Shown: positions 35,922 through 45,164 of the stretch, one piece after another
Layout of the letters: the number at the start of each line of letters is the position of its first letter
How positions within the stretch are numbered: position 1 is the stretch's first letter
Source of the DNA: an uncultured Neomegalonema sp.
GTDB taxonomy: Bacteria > Pseudomonadota > Alphaproteobacteria > Rhodobacterales > Rhodobacteraceae
Assembly: GCA_937990185.1 (NCBI GenBank)
Contig: CALKBI010000013.1
Coordinates: forward strand, 40,659-104,658
Length of the DNA: 64,000 nucleotides
Direction: 5' to 3'
The notes under the pieces: model-generated
What the model saw: the letters and a program-made list of their open reading frames with translations, nothing else
Told to the model about the DNA's origin: nothing
Databases searched by the model: none
Translations under genes and position numbers: made by a program

Positions 35922-36638
35922 GTGGCCGATAGCGACTCTTTTGTACAGGAAGTCACCGAAGAGGTGCGCCGTGACGCAATGTATGCAGCATGGCGGAAAT
36001 ACGGACCTTTCATTATTGGTGGCATAGCGCTTGTCATCTTTGGAACCGCCGCTCAATCGTGGTGGAAAAACAGCCAGAAGGATGCCGTTCGCGAAGCAGG
36101 TGGGGCGTTTATTGCCGCACAGAACGTAGAAGAGCCTGCGGATGCTGCCGAGGCTTTTCTGAATCTGGCGAATGAAAGCGACGGTGATTACGCGGCGATG
36201 GCAGGTTTACGCGCTGCTGCCTCGTTTGGAGCATCGGGCGATGTTGATCGCGCCGTGGAGCAGTATCAAGCGGTTGTATCAATGTCCGATGTGGACTCGC
36301 GCTTAACCGAACTCGCTAAATTACGGATGATTATGATCCGCTCCGACACCATGGACCCTGCGGAAATGCTCGAAGGATTGCAGCCGTTGAGCGCGGCGGG
36401 AAAACCGTGGCGATCTCTCGCGTTGGAGTTCATGGCGGCGGCACATGTGCGGGCCGGTGATAATGATGCAGCGATAGAGGCATTTATAACGCTGGCCACG
36501 GATGAAACCACAACACCAGCCGTTCAAGCCCGTGCCAGAGAAATGATTGCAGCCCTTGGCGGCGAAGCTCCTCAGGCTACAACGCCTATTGAATCCGCAA
36601 GCGAAGACGCAGAAGGCAATGAAGAGGACGCGCAATGA
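35922..36638 (+). CDS. YfgM-like membrane-anchored TPR protein
   Basis: 238 residues from a GTG at 35922 that has GGAG 7 nt upstream. SFVQEVTEEVRRDAMYAAWRKYG precedes one membrane helix (PFIIGGIALVIFGTAAQSWW, about residues 30-49), then a periplasmic helical TPR domain and an acidic tail. This is the DUF2659/YfgM pattern; in E. coli YfgM is an ancillary SecYEG-associated factor. The stop overlaps the bamB start by 4 bp, and the yfgM-bamB-der order is conserved widely, which supports the call. Confidence 0.85.
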   Translation: MADSDSFVQEVTEEVRRDAMYAAWRKYGPFIIGGIALVIFGTAAQSWWKNSQKDAVREAGGAFIAAQNVEEPADAAEAFLNLANESDGDYAAMAGLRAAASFGASGDVDRAVEQYQAVVSMSDVDSRLTELAKLRMIMIRSDTMDPAEMLEGLQPLSAAGKPWRSLALEFMAAAHVRAGDNDAAIEAFITLATDETTTPAVQARAREMIAALGGEAPQATTPIESASEDAEGNEEDAQ

Positions 36639-37966
36639 TTAAAGTCTCGCTTATACGTGGGCTGTCTTTAGCATCAGTTGTCGCGCTTTCTGGGTGTGGT
36701 GCATTAAGTTTTTTCGAAGAAAGTGAAGTCCCGCTGAGCGGTACGCGCATTGCTGTGCGTGATGCAAATGCAGGGGATACGATCAGGGCCGACGCACAAG
36801 GTGTGGCTGTAACGATCCCGGCGGCGACGCCAAATAAGGACTGGCCCCAATTAAATGGGAACGGGTCGCGTTCAATCGGTCATGTTGCTGCGGGCGCTAA
36901 TCTTTCCCAAGTCTGGACTGCAGATGTTGGTTCAGGAAGTGGATCAAGCGGACGGATTGTCTCGTCTCCGGTTGCAGCAGGCGGGCAGGTTTATGCTTTG
37001 GATGCCGGGGCCACCGTTTCGGCCTATGACGCCCAAAGCGGCTCGCGGGCATGGAGCATTGACCTCACGCCTGATGGCGAAGATGCCTTTGATGGATTCG
37101 GAGGCGGCGTTGCTCATGACTCTGGTCGCCTTTATGTTTCGAATGGATTTGGTGACTTACATGCTCTTGCCGCGACTACTGGCGCGATCGAATGGACAAC
37201 TAAGCTTGGCGCGCCGAGCCGTGCGGCTCCGGCAGTAAGTGCAGGGCGGGTGTTTGCTGTTACCCGTAACAACGAAATTATCGCAGTGGATGCGGACTCG
37301 GGTGAGGTGCTGTGGCGTGAGCAGGGCCTTGAACAAATCGCCGGTATTTTGGGCGGCGCAGCGCCCGCAGCGAACGAGTCGGCTGTTGTTGCTCCCTTTT
37401 CTTCGGGTGAACTAAATGCTTATGCGGCTGGATCAGGCCGTGTTGGTTGGATTGATGATTTGACCGGCACACGCGGTTCGAGGGCGCTGTCTGTTCTGAA
37501 CGATGTCGCGAGTGATCCGGTTATTTCTGACGGTACGGTTTTCGCTGCCAGCCAATCCGGGCGGTTTGCGGCTGTGGATATTCAATCAGGTGAGCGCTTG
37601 TGGACGCGGAATATCGGCGGGATGCAAGCGCCTTATGTTTCTGGAAATGCTGTATTTTTTGTGTCCAATGAAGGGACATTGGTAGCTCTTGAAAAAGAAA
37701 CGGGCGGCATTATCTGGGCGACAGATCTTGGCGGGTTCAAAGACCCTGAGAGCCGTGAAGAGCCAATAACCTGGGCCGGTCCGATCCTCGCTGGCGGTAA
37801 ACTTCTTTTGACGTCTGATCTTGGCAAACTGATTTCGGTGGAACCGAAAGACGGGATGCTGACAGGGGAAGTCGATTTACCCGGTGGCGCTAAAAATGCG
37901 CCAATCGTCGCGGGTGGAACCGTTTATGTCTTAACCGATGATGCCACTCTTGCTGCATACCGCTGA
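36635..37966 (+). CDS. bamB: Outer membrane assembly lipoprotein BamB (PQQ-like beta-propeller)
   Basis: 443 residues. A lipoprotein signal ends at LSGCGALSFF. The body is an eight-bladed propeller with repeated blade motifs such as VYALDAGATVSAYDAQSGSRAW, LHALAATTGAIEWTTKLG, IIAVDADSGEVLWRE and LVALEKETGGIIWATDLG. BamB scaffolds the BAM complex that inserts outer-membrane proteins. It lies between yfgM (4-bp overlap) and der (40 bp). Confidence 0.93.
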   Translation: MIKVSLIRGLSLASVVALSGCGALSFFEESEVPLSGTRIAVRDANAGDTIRADAQGVAVTIPAATPNKDWPQLNGNGSRSIGHVAAGANLSQVWTADVGSGSGSSGRIVSSPVAAGGQVYALDAGATVSAYDAQSGSRAWSIDLTPDGEDAFDGFGGGVAHDSGRLYVSNGFGDLHALAATTGAIEWTTKLGAPSRAAPAVSAGRVFAVTRNNEIIAVDADSGEVLWREQGLEQIAGILGGAAPAANESAVVAPFSSGELNAYAAGSGRVGWIDDLTGTRGSRALSVLNDVASDPVISDGTVFAASQSGRFAAVDIQSGERLWTRNIGGMQAPYVSGNAVFFVSNEGTLVALEKETGGIIWATDLGGFKDPESREEPITWAGPILAGGKLLLTSDLGKLISVEPKDGMLTGEVDLPGGAKNAPIVAGGTVYVLTDDATLAAYR

Positions 37967-38006
37967 CGCATTTTCTATTGTGAAAGTGCGCTGAAAGGCC
38001 GAACCG

Positions 38007-39356
38007 ATGACGTTCACGCTCGCGATTATCGGCCGTCCCAATGTTGGGAAGTCGACACTTTTTAACCGGCTGGTCGGTAAGCGCCTCGCGTTGGTTGATG
38101 ATCGCCCCGGCGTTACGCGCGACTTGCGTGAAGGCGAAGGACGGCTAGGCCCATTACGCTTTACGGTCGTCGATACGGCAGGACTGGAAGAAGCAACCGA
38201 CGATTCACTACAGGGCCGGATGCGGAAGCTGACCGAACGTGCGGTTGATGCTGCGGACATTTGCCTTTTCATGATTGATGCAAGAGCCGGAGTGACCGCA
38301 GCAGATCAGGGATTTGCGGAACTTCTCAGAAAAAAGAATGCGACTGTTATTCTGGCCGCCAACAAAACCGAAGGTAAAGCCGCCGATGAAGGGTATTACG
38401 ACGCATTTTCATTGGGCCTTGGTGAACCGATTTCGATGTCAGCCGAACACAACATCGGTATGGATGAATTGCGCGAACGGTTGATGCCATTCGACAAATC
38501 GGTTGAACCTGAAGATTTTGAAGACGGTGATATCGAGGCAAGGGAAGAAGGCCCGATACAGATCGCGATTGTTGGTCGGCCTAATGCCGGTAAATCGACG
38601 CTCGTAAATGAAATTTTGGGCCAGGATCGGATGTTGACCGGACCTGAGGCTGGTATCACCCGAGATGCGATTGGCGTAAGTTTCGATTGGGGTGGAGAAC
38701 CAGTAAAAATCTTCGACACTGCCGGGATGCGCAAAAAAGCGAAGGTTAATGAAAAGCTTGAGAAAATGTCCGTGCAGGACGGTCTCCGTGCATTTAAATT
38801 CGCTGAAGTCGTTGTCGTCTTAATTGACGCGCAAAATCCTTTGGAAACGCAAGACCTTCGTATTGCTGATCTCGCTGAACGAGAGGGCCGTGCCATCGTT
38901 ATCGGGGTCAACAAATGGGATTTGATTGATGATAAGCCTGCCAAGCTTGCGGGATTGAAAGAAGCGTTGACCCGTTTGCTCCCACAGATGCGTGGTGTGC
39001 CTATGGTTACGATGTCTGCAGTGGATGGCCGCGGCGTTTCACGATTACGCGACGCAGTGTTCGATGCCCATCGCGTCTGGAATATCCGTATCTCGACCTC
39101 GCGGCTTAACCGCTGGCTTGGGGACATGGTGTCTCGCCATCCACCCCCCGCACCGGGAGGGCGTCGAATTCGCTTGCGCTACATGACACAAGCGAAGGCA
39201 AGGCCGCCTACGTTTATTCTGTTCACGTCACGGCCAGAAGACTTACCTGCGGCCTACACGCGTTACTTGGTCAATGGCATGAGAGAAGAATTTGGCCTGA
39301 ACGGAACGCCAATCCGGCTTCTCCTCCGCAAGGGAGACAACCCATACGCGAATTAA
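38007..39356 (+). CDS. der: Ribosome biogenesis GTPase Der (EngA)
   Basis: 449 residues with two G domains. The first has [23 protein letters not shown] and NKTEG; the second has [32 protein letters not shown] and NKWDL. A C-terminal KH-like domain ([38 protein letters not shown] in pieces) follows. Der acts in 50S subunit assembly. The first domain has NKTE where NKxD is usual, as in other alphaproteobacterial copies. It is the third gene of the yfgM-bamB-der set. Confidence 0.97.
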   Translation: MTFTLAIIGRPNVGKSTLFNRLVGKRLALVDDRPGVTRDLREGEGRLGPLRFTVVDTAGLEEATDDSLQGRMRKLTERAVDAADICLFMIDARAGVTAADQGFAELLRKKNATVILAANKTEGKAADEGYYDAFSLGLGEPISMSAEHNIGMDELRERLMPFDKSVEPEDFEDGDIEAREEGPIQIAIVGRPNAGKSTLVNEILGQDRMLTGPEAGITRDAIGVSFDWGGEPVKIFDTAGMRKKAKVNEKLEKMSVQDGLRAFKFAEVVVVLIDAQNPLETQDLRIADLAEREGRAIVIGVNKWDLIDDKPAKLAGLKEALTRLLPQMRGVPMVTMSAVDGRGVSRLRDAVFDAHRVWNIRISTSRLNRWLGDMVSRHPPPAPGGRRIRLRYMTQAKARPPTFILFTSRPEDLPAAYTRYLVNGMREEFGLNGTPIRLLLRKGDNPYAN

Positions 39357-39455
39357 GGATCAATTTGAGCGTATTTCACGGTTTTGCGCGTTGACAGAAC
39401 AGATGTATGGCACCATCTCCTAGGCCTAAGGGGCCATTGAAAATTGGAGATTGCG

Positions 39456-40415
39456 ATGAAACGGATTGCCTTGATTTCTAGCATCCTTGCTATCGCGGCG
39501 ATGCCTGCATCGGCGCAAAACCTGCTCGAGGGAATTCTCGGACAAGCTCAAACGAATGCTAAAGCAGGGGCTTTTGATGCAGTTGTCGGAAGCCAAATAC
39601 CAGGCGCTAAAGTACTGACAGATAATTTGTCTGCGGGACAAAAAGCGCAATTATTCGATCTCGGCGTTGATAACGCTGGAACCCTTGGTCAGATTGGTTC
39701 GGTTGCCGGTGGCGGCGGAAACTTAGGAACAGTTGGTACAGCGCTGGGAGCAGCTACTGCGCTTGGGGGCGCGTACGGTGCGACGCAACAGCCTCAGCAG
39801 CCTGCATATCAACAACAGCAACCCGTTTATGGTCAGCAGCCTGCGTATCAACAGCAGCAGCCGGTCTATGGTCAACAACCTGTGTACCAGCAACAACAGC
39901 CAGTCTATGGCCAGCAGCAGCCGGCGTATCAACAGCCACAACCTGCCTATGGTCAGCAGCCTACGACGGCTTATCAGCAACCAGCAGCTCCCGCTTACCA
40001 GCAACCTGCTGCGACGGCTTATCAACAGCCTGCAGCTCCAGCTTACCAGCAACCAGCTGCGACGGCTTATCAGCAACCTGCAGCTCCAGCTTACCAGCAA
40101 CAGCCTGCGGCAGCTTATCAGCAACCTGCGGCTCCAGCTTACCAGCAACCAGCTGCAACGGCATACCAACAGCCTGCGTATCAGCAGCCAGCATATCAGC
40201 AACCTGCGGCGCCTGCTTATCAGCAACAACCTGCTGCGGCGTATCGGCAACCTGCTTATCAGCAGCCTGGCGCTGTGAACAATTCTGCTTTGGGTAGCTA
40301 TCAGCAACCTGCGCAAGTGAACGGTTATCAGCAACCAGCACCTGCGCCAGCAACGGCTGCAGATGCTTTGTTGCCAGCGGCTATCGGTGCTCTGGGCAGT
40401 TTGCTCGGTAACTAA
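39456..40415 (+). CDS. Secreted Gln/Pro/Tyr-rich repeat protein
   Basis: 319 residues. The ATG at 39456 follows GGAGATTGCG and begins a signal peptide (MKRIALISSILAIAAMPASAQ). A normal-looking N-terminal region (about residues 22-105) is followed by a low-complexity block (about 111-275) built from units such as AYQQPAAPAYQQPAAT and QQPVYGQQPAYQQQ. The short C-terminus, ADALLPAAIGALGSLLGN, is hydrophobic. No enzyme motif is seen. Such blocks are intrinsically disordered and may mediate surface adhesion or condensation; function is unknown. The following hairpin marks the end of transcription. Confidence 0.8.
   Translation: MKRIALISSILAIAAMPASAQNLLEGILGQAQTNAKAGAFDAVVGSQIPGAKVLTDNLSAGQKAQLFDLGVDNAGTLGQIGSVAGGGGNLGTVGTALGAATALGGAYGATQQPQQPAYQQQQPVYGQQPAYQQQQPVYGQQPVYQQQQPVYGQQQPAYQQPQPAYGQQPTTAYQQPAAPAYQQPAATAYQQPAAPAYQQPAATAYQQPAAPAYQQQPAAAYQQPAAPAYQQPAATAYQQPAYQQPAYQQPAAPAYQQQPAAAYRQPAYQQPGAVNNSALGSYQQPAQVNGYQQPAPAPATAADALLPAAIGALGSLLGN
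39790..40290 (+). repeat. In-frame tandem repeat encoding YQQP(A)-type units
   Basis: The DNA repeats imperfectly with ~30-bp and ~24-bp periods around TATCAGCAACCTGC. The units encode QQQQPVYGQQPAY first and AYQQPAAPAYQQPAAT later, indicating two expansion phases. Length may vary between strains by slippage. Confidence 0.85.
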
Positions 40416-40465
40416 TCAATCAACGAAAGTAAGGCTCGCCGAGCTTTCGTAATCCGCTTTTCAAG

Positions 40466-40497
40466 AGGTGCGCTTTTTCGGAAGCGCGCCTTTTTTG
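40466..40497 (+). terminator. Rho-independent terminator after the repeat protein
   Basis: AGGTGCGCTT and AAGCGCGCCT pair (one G-U) around TTTCGG, followed directly by a run of six T. Confidence 0.9.
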
Positions 40498-40593
40498 TCT
40501 AAAAATTTGATCGATCGCATCACATGCAGATAAAAAATGGTGCTGTATTTGAGATGCGGAACTGCACCCATACAATAATTTTCGCGATAATGA

Positions 40594-41259
40594 TTACACG
40601 CTCTCAAGCATCGCTTTTGCGGCTTCTTGGCAGGACGTGAGAGCATCAGGGTTTTGCCCCGGATAAAACCGTGCTCGCAGAGCGGTGGGCATTTCGGGTG
40701 GCTGATGAAAACTCACTTTGACCCCAGCCTTTTCGACTTCCGGTGCGTAGGCCCGCGCAAAGGTAAGCCCAGCTTCTTTTGTAACTGCATATGTGCTCCA
40801 GAAAGGTTCTCCGTGATGCGGGTCGGTCATAAAAATAGCATGTCCGTTATCGGAGGCTTTAAGCAACGGATCGAGTGAACGAAGGAGTTGCTGCACAGCG
40901 CGACCATTGATCTTCCATGCTTTATCCAAATCTTTAGTCGCGACGTGACCAACGGGCGTGAGCGGCGGAGCATGTGCAACACAATGAATAAACAAATCTA
41001 GCTTGCCGTGACGCTCGTGAATTGCCGCACCAAGGCGCTCGATAGCGCCATCATCTGTAATATCGAGTGGGAGCAATGTCGGTCTCGTCCCACTTTCTTT
41101 TTGCACCTGATCATCGAGGTCTTCTAATCCGCCCAACGTGCGGGCGAGCGCGAACACTGTTGCGCCTTGCATACATAATTGATGCGCAACGGCGAAACCG
41201 AACCCTCGCGATGCACCAGTGACAAGGGCAATCTGCCCGGAATATCGTTGATCTGTCAT
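40594..41259 (-). CDS. Short-chain dehydrogenase/reductase (SDR)
   Basis: 221 residues. ALVTGASRGFGFAVAHQL is the TGxxxGxG cofactor motif, DLFIHCVAHAPPLTP replaces the usual NNAG, and TYAVTKEAGLTFARAYAP gives the YxxxK pair. Arg after the second glycine region suggests NADP. The NNAG variant and short C-terminus mark it as a divergent SDR resembling the YciK-type group, substrate unknown. It is divergent from the exported protein at 41308 with 48 bp between starts. Confidence 0.85.
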   Translation of the reverse strand: MTDQRYSGQIALVTGASRGFGFAVAHQLCMQGATVFALARTLGGLEDLDDQVQKESGTRPTLLPLDITDDGAIERLGAAIHERHGKLDLFIHCVAHAPPLTPVGHVATKDLDKAWKINGRAVQQLLRSLDPLLKASDNGHAIFMTDPHHGEPFWSTYAVTKEAGLTFARAYAPEVEKAGVKVSFHQPPEMPTALRARFYPGQNPDALTSCQEAAKAMLESV

Positions 41260-41307
41260 AGCGCGCTTGAACCAGATTGGTCGGCGATTCGCCAGCGGGG
41301 GAACGGG

Positions 41308-41706
41308 ATGATCGTTAGATTTCTGTCAGGGGTTGTTGCCGCGATGTTTATCACGCCATCATGGGCGGATGATCGGTTTTTTGGAGTCTGGCATGGCGAT
41401 GCAAAGGAGCAAGGGAGTGAAGCCCCTTACGAGCTGACACTTTCTCTGTTCGAAGTGGATGGCCGGATTTTCCAGCACTCGGTCTATGGACCGCCGTTAA
41501 ATTGCGCTGGCGGCGGTGTTCTAATGAAGGGCGGAACAGGGACGTTGCACTTGTCAGAGGTTATTGTCCGCAATCGCCAAGACTGTGGCGATGGCACAAT
41601 TCGCGTCTATTTGAACGGAAAAGACGAGTTGATATGGGAATGGTTTTACCCGAGCGGCAAGTACGCAGCCCGAGCCAATCTTGTCAAACAGGGCGAGAAA
41701 CCTTGA
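41308..41706 (+). CDS. Exported protein of unknown function
   Basis: 132 residues. ATG at 41308 follows GGGGGAACGG. The signal peptide MIVRFLSGVVAAMFITPSWA is followed by a beta-rich domain: RFFGVWHGDA, YELTLSLFEVDGRIFQHSVYG, GTLHLSEVIVRN, TIRVYLNGKDELIWEWFYPSG. Two cysteines (PLNCAGG and RQDCGDG) could form a disulfide. The pattern looks like a small lipocalin- or DUF-type barrel that I cannot name. It is convergent with the lipoprotein gene at 41716, 9 bp away. Confidence 0.6.
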   Translation: MIVRFLSGVVAAMFITPSWADDRFFGVWHGDAKEQGSEAPYELTLSLFEVDGRIFQHSVYGPPLNCAGGGVLMKGGTGTLHLSEVIVRNRQDCGDGTIRVYLNGKDELIWEWFYPSGKYAARANLVKQGEKP

Positions 41707-41715
41707 TCTACAATC

Positions 41716-42693
41716 TTATTTTGCTTCGGCTTTTTTTAACTCAATTGGTCCGAAAGGATTCCAAGCCAGCAAGGTCTCGGAATTTTCTTTGAGTTCAGCT
41801 TCTTCGAAACCAACGAGGACAACCAAGCGCTTCCCGTCTTTAGCAGTTAAGTATGCACGGCGGGCGACTCGACCCCGGCGAAAACCATCTTCGACATGAG
41901 AGCCGTCATACCGCTTGCCCGTTTCCGAAAAGACGAATGCTGCCCGTCCGTCTTTTTCAACTTGGAGCATTCCAATCGGTCCTGCTGCACCGAGCATCCA
42001 AAGACGGCGAACATCAGGGCGGCCCTCGATGACACGCTCTTCTGAGGTCATCAAGACCTGCCGTCCTGTTGAGGGATCGACCAAAAGGCTGGAAACGCCA
42101 ATAGCGTATTGAAATTCATCGCGTTCAGCCAACAAACGATCAGCCCGAGCAATAACGCGGCATCCACAACCTTCCAGTGCTGAGACCTGCCTTAGACACG
42201 CACGAAAAGCGCCTTCAGTTGCTTGGGCATCTGTTTGAGCGGTCGCAACATTAAGTGCGGGACAAGATTCTGCTGGCTCACCGCGCACCAATGCGCGACC
42301 GGCTGGGGCGGTTAGAAAAGCCTTACCTTCAGGCGCGCCAAACAACAGCCCAACTTGAGCAGCCTCGATCCATTTGCCGCCATTTTGTCTTTTTGGATCG
42401 GCATCAGTGGCGCGTTGAGCGAAAAGCAATGCCTCTTCAAGATCGCCAGTATTTTCCGCTACGATCTCTGCAGGGCGAGGGACAGAGAAAAACCTTTGCT
42501 GAATCGCTCCGCTCGTCAATGAGTTAATCGGGCTTGATTGTACGATCCCACCGTTTGATTGGGCAAATTGTGCGGCAACAGTGCGGTCAGCTGCCGCGAT
42601 TTTTGCGACGTTCGAATTGCCCGCCTCGCTTGAACAGCCCGCGGTAAATAAAGCGACCACTGAGATAGCAAATAGTGAGAGTGTTCGAGTCAT
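41716..42693 (-). CDS. Lipoprotein of unknown function
   Basis: 325 residues from the ATG at 42693: MTRTLSLFAISVVALFTAGCSS has a clear lipobox. The mature protein contains EALLFAQRATDADPKRQNGGKW, GCGCRVIARADRLLAERDEFQYA and a C-terminal beta-rich part (GPIGMLQVEKDGRAAFVFSETG, KRLVVLVGFEEAELKENSE). A Sel1/TPR-like relation is not evident. Function unknown. The longer frame from 42759 would place a basic stretch before the signal and lacks a ribosome site. Confidence 0.65.
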   Translation of the reverse strand: MTRTLSLFAISVVALFTAGCSSEAGNSNVAKIAAADRTVAAQFAQSNGGIVQSSPINSLTSGAIQQRFFSVPRPAEIVAENTGDLEEALLFAQRATDADPKRQNGGKWIEAAQVGLLFGAPEGKAFLTAPAGRALVRGEPAESCPALNVATAQTDAQATEGAFRACLRQVSALEGCGCRVIARADRLLAERDEFQYAIGVSSLLVDPSTGRQVLMTSEERVIEGRPDVRRLWMLGAAGPIGMLQVEKDGRAAFVFSETGKRYDGSHVEDGFRRGRVARRAYLTAKDGKRLVVLVGFEEAELKENSETLLAWNPFGPIELKKAEAK

Positions 42694-43009
42694 TTGTGGT
42701 GTTCGTCGCGCCGCGCATATCTGGAACATCTTCGATCCCGGTCTTGATAAAATCCACAACCTTTTTAGAGGTCGCGATCATAGTATACTGTATCACCATG
42801 TTCGCTGAGTAAGGTTTACACTATCTTTACGTCAAATAACTCGTTCGAGATTGAATTAGGCCTAAAGGTGTATTTTTCATGCATCGCATCACGCTATCCT
42901 CAGCTAACAGCAAAATTAAAAATTATTTCTTTGCGATTTTATAACGGGTGTAGTGTACAACCGTTTGGGGCGTTCAGAGTTGTTGTGTGTTCGATTTGGG
43001 TCGAAGATT
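42694..43009. other. 316-bp intergenic region, probable promoter and leader of the cold-shock gene
   Basis: The region separates the divergent lipoprotein and cold-shock genes. The right half is AT-rich (AAAATTAAAAATTATTTC about 42910-42930) and without an open frame; it may form a long 5' leader as in many csp genes. I see no tRNA, repeat or terminator. Confidence 0.4.
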
Positions 43010-43555
43010 TTGAGCGAAGAAGATTTTTTCAACGTTACGGGTCACGTAAAGTGGTTTGATCCCGTTAAGGGTTACGGATTCATTGTACCGGAGGAGGGGC
43101 ATCCCGACCTGGCCGGTACAGATGTGTTGTTGCATATGTCGGTTCTCAGATCGGCTGGCTTCAGTACTGTGTCTGAAAACGCCCATATTTCATGCGAAGC
43201 TCAGCAACGTGAGCGCGGCATTCAAGCGACTCGGATTGTATCTATTGATGAGCAGCCAGCTGCTGAGATCGAGTTGTTTGACGAAGATGCCTATCCGATT
43301 CCCACTGGTGAAGACGTTGCCAATGGTGAATTGGTCCCTTCGCGCGTGAAGTGGTTTGATAAAGCTAAAGGCTTTGGCTTTGTGAATATGCATGCTGATG
43401 AAGCAGACGTTTTTGTTCACATGGAAGTCTTGCGACGATTTGGCTTATCCGACCTTGATCCGGGAGAGGCAGTTCTCGTTAAAGCTGTAGAAGGTCCGAG
43501 AGGACGTATGGCTTGCGAGGTCCGACCGTGGGATTATTCGTTCAGGAGCAACTAG
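43010..43555 (+). CDS. Double cold-shock domain protein
   Basis: 181 residues with two CSDs. The first (about residues 9-68) has GHVKWFDPVKGYGFIVPE and DVLLHMSVLRSAG; the second (about 110-180) has SRVKWFDKAKGFGFVNM and DVFVHMEVLRRFGL. Both keep the RNP1-like aromatic residues and the FVH-type RNP2, so RNA or single-stranded DNA binding is expected. Two-domain Csp proteins are characteristic of alphaproteobacteria. The start is uncertain: a TTG at 43010 (LSEEDFFNVTG) fits the family, while a GTG at 42953 would add 19 residues. DUF192 follows after 1 bp. Confidence 0.9.
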   Translation: MSEEDFFNVTGHVKWFDPVKGYGFIVPEEGHPDLAGTDVLLHMSVLRSAGFSTVSENAHISCEAQQRERGIQATRIVSIDEQPAAEIELFDEDAYPIPTGEDVANGELVPSRVKWFDKAKGFGFVNMHADEADVFVHMEVLRRFGLSDLDPGEAVLVKAVEGPRGRMACEVRPWDYSFRSN

Positions 43556-43556
43556 C

Positions 43557-44006
43557 TTGATTATGCGTATCTTGTTGTTTGCGTTTCTGGTTTTTTCAAC
43601 GACCGCATCTGCAGAGACTTTTGAAAGAGGTACGCTTGAAATTCAAACCGATTCGAAAGCGCTCGAATTTGATATTGAAATTGCAGACGACCCCGTTGAG
43701 CGATCCCAAGGGCTAATGTTTCGTGAAGAACTCGCCGATGGTACTGGGATGCTATTTCTCTATCCGTCGCCTCGGATTGCGTCTTTTTGGATGAAAAATA
43801 CTCTGATCCCTCTTGATATGCTGTTTATTGATGCGGAAGGCGTGATTGTTACAATTGCGCGCGAAACAACGCCATTATCTCTTGTACCAGTCTCGTCAAA
43901 CACTCCCGTGACCACAGTTTTTGAGATTTTTGGTGGTCAATCCGATGCATTGGGTATTGCCGTAGGCGATACGGTTCAATGGTCCGAAACTCCCGACGAA
44001 AAATGA
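43557..44006 (+). CDS. DUF192 family exported protein
   Basis: 149 residues. A TTG at 43557 has AGGAG exactly 8 nt upstream and is preferred over the ATG at 43563. The signal peptide MRILLFAFLVFSTTASA is followed by the DUF192 core: VERSQGLMFREELADGTGMLFLYPSPRIASFWMKNTLIPLDMLFID in pieces and VFEIFGGQSDALGIAVGDTV. Family function is unknown; some members are near cold-shock genes, as here, where it follows the double CSD gene by 1 bp and so is in the same transcript. Confidence 0.9.
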   Translation: MIMRILLFAFLVFSTTASAETFERGTLEIQTDSKALEFDIEIADDPVERSQGLMFREELADGTGMLFLYPSPRIASFWMKNTLIPLDMLFIDAEGVIVTIARETTPLSLVPVSSNTPVTTVFEIFGGQSDALGIAVGDTVQWSETPDEK

Positions 44007-44056
44007 CCTGAAACAAGGGTTGCTGCGACGAGTCTGATGCGCTATGCACCGCCGGA

Positions 44057-44133
44057 CGGAGCGTGGCGCAGTCTGGTAGCGCACCTGGTTTGGGACCAGG
44101 GGGTCGTAGGTTCGAATCCTACCGCTCCGACCA
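44057..44133 (+). tRNA. tRNA-Pro (anticodon TGG)
   Basis: The cloverleaf is complete: acceptor CGGAGCG/CGCTCCG, D arm with GTGGCGCAGTCTGGTAGCGCAC, anticodon arm CCTGG-TTTGGGA-CCAGG with TGG in the loop, T arm with GGTTCGAATCC, and an encoded CCA end. The anticodon TGG decodes CCA and CCG/CCU by wobble. It ends 2 bp before the convergent LacI gene stop. Confidence 0.98.
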
Positions 44134-44135
44134 TT

Positions 44136-45164
44136 TCATACATATTTTGTCGATCCGCGCTGTATCAGCGATGCCTTGATGTTTGTTCGCATTTTCGCTG
44201 GTGGCAATCCTGATAAGCTCATTTCCAAGATAGTGTCTGCGGCCTGTTGTCCAATTCGTTCCGCTGGCAAGCGGAGCGTCGTCAATCCCGGCTCCATATG
44301 AGCAGACCCGCTAAAGTCCCCGATACCGACAATCGAGAGGTCATCCGCGATTCGAACACCTGAAGCTTGGCAAGCGTAGACGATTCCCTGTGCAATAATG
44401 TCGTTTCCACAGACAACCGCAGTCGGCGGGCGCTCGCTCAGAATTTTCTGTCCGACGGCTTTGGCGGCTCCGATGTCATAGGGAGCTATGCGCAACCGAT
44501 CAGAATCGGGTTCTACACCGTATTTTCGGGCCACCGCCATAGCGCCACTCAACCGATCCCGCGCCCGGTCATTTGATTCGGTTTCAGGGAAGACAAAAGC
44601 GATATCCCGATGTCCAAGATCGAACAAATGTTGTGTTACGATGGCTCCGGCTTCGCGGTTGTCTGTGCCGACGCAGGGGAGGCTCGAATCCGCTCGGTAA
44701 TTCCATGCTGATATGACGGGTACGTAGCGTTGTGCCAGCATGTCGAGCGGAATTTCGTCGTGATCGAACCCAATGAGGACAACTCCGTCAATGCGCCGTT
44801 CTAACAGGGAGCGCACAATCGCGACCTCGAGGTTGAGGTCATAGCCGTGCGAGGCAATGAGCATCGTTCGATCATGTTCGCGCAATCGCCCGCCAAAAAC
44901 TTCTATAAGCTCGGCAAAAATAGCATTGTCTATGGTCGGGACAATCAAGCCGATTGTGCCTGAAAAACGGTTGTGAAGCGCTCCGGCCATGCGGTCGCGA
45001 ATATAACCTAAGCTGACGGCTGCTTCAGCAATGCGCGTTTTGGTATCAGGTTTGACGATATCGGGGTTGTTGAAATAGCGCGATACAGTTGCGGGTGACA
45101 CGCCTGCCCGTGCTGCGACTTCAACCAGCCCCGGTGCTCCTTTGCGTGATCGAATTGTTTTCAT
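44136..45164 (-). CDS. LacI family transcriptional regulator
   Basis: 342 residues. The DNA-binding helices LVEVAARAGVSPATVSRYFNNPDIV (in the first 40 residues) are typical; the periplasmic-binding-like core has GTIGLIVPTIDNAIFAELIEVFG, VVLIGFDHDEIP, VGTDNREAGAIVTQHLFDLGHRDIAFV and DDLSIVGIGDF. It is divergent from tctA with 197 bp between, where a perfect-type LacI operator is found (45275-45288). It most likely represses the TctABC and downstream genes until an inducer appears. Confidence 0.93.
   Translation of the reverse strand: MKTIRSRKGAPGLVEVAARAGVSPATVSRYFNNPDIVKPDTKTRIAEAAVSLGYIRDRMAGALHNRFSGTIGLIVPTIDNAIFAELIEVFGGRLREHDRTMLIASHGYDLNLEVAIVRSLLERRIDGVVLIGFDHDEIPLDMLAQRYVPVISAWNYRADSSLPCVGTDNREAGAIVTQHLFDLGHRDIAFVFPETESNDRARDRLSGAMAVARKYGVEPDSDRLRIAPYDIGAAKAVGQKILSERPPTAVVCGNDIIAQGIVYACQASGVRIADDLSIVGIGDFSGSAHMEPGLTTLRLPAERIGQQAADTILEMSLSGLPPAKMRTNIKASLIQRGSTKYV

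Noticed and set aside
39391..39419. TTGACA-17-CATCTC promoter before the repeat protein
   Set aside because: The -35 matches but the -10 is poor; not strong enough to list as a feature.
39790..40290. Possible CRISPR-like array
   Set aside because: Units are in frame within a gene with a signal peptide, repeats are contiguous without unique spacers, and no cas gene is nearby.
39723..40334. Long open frames on the opposite strand and in another plus frame over the repeat block
   Set aside because: They arise from the repetitive codons of the secreted repeat protein; their translations are low-complexity and have no ribosome site or start context.
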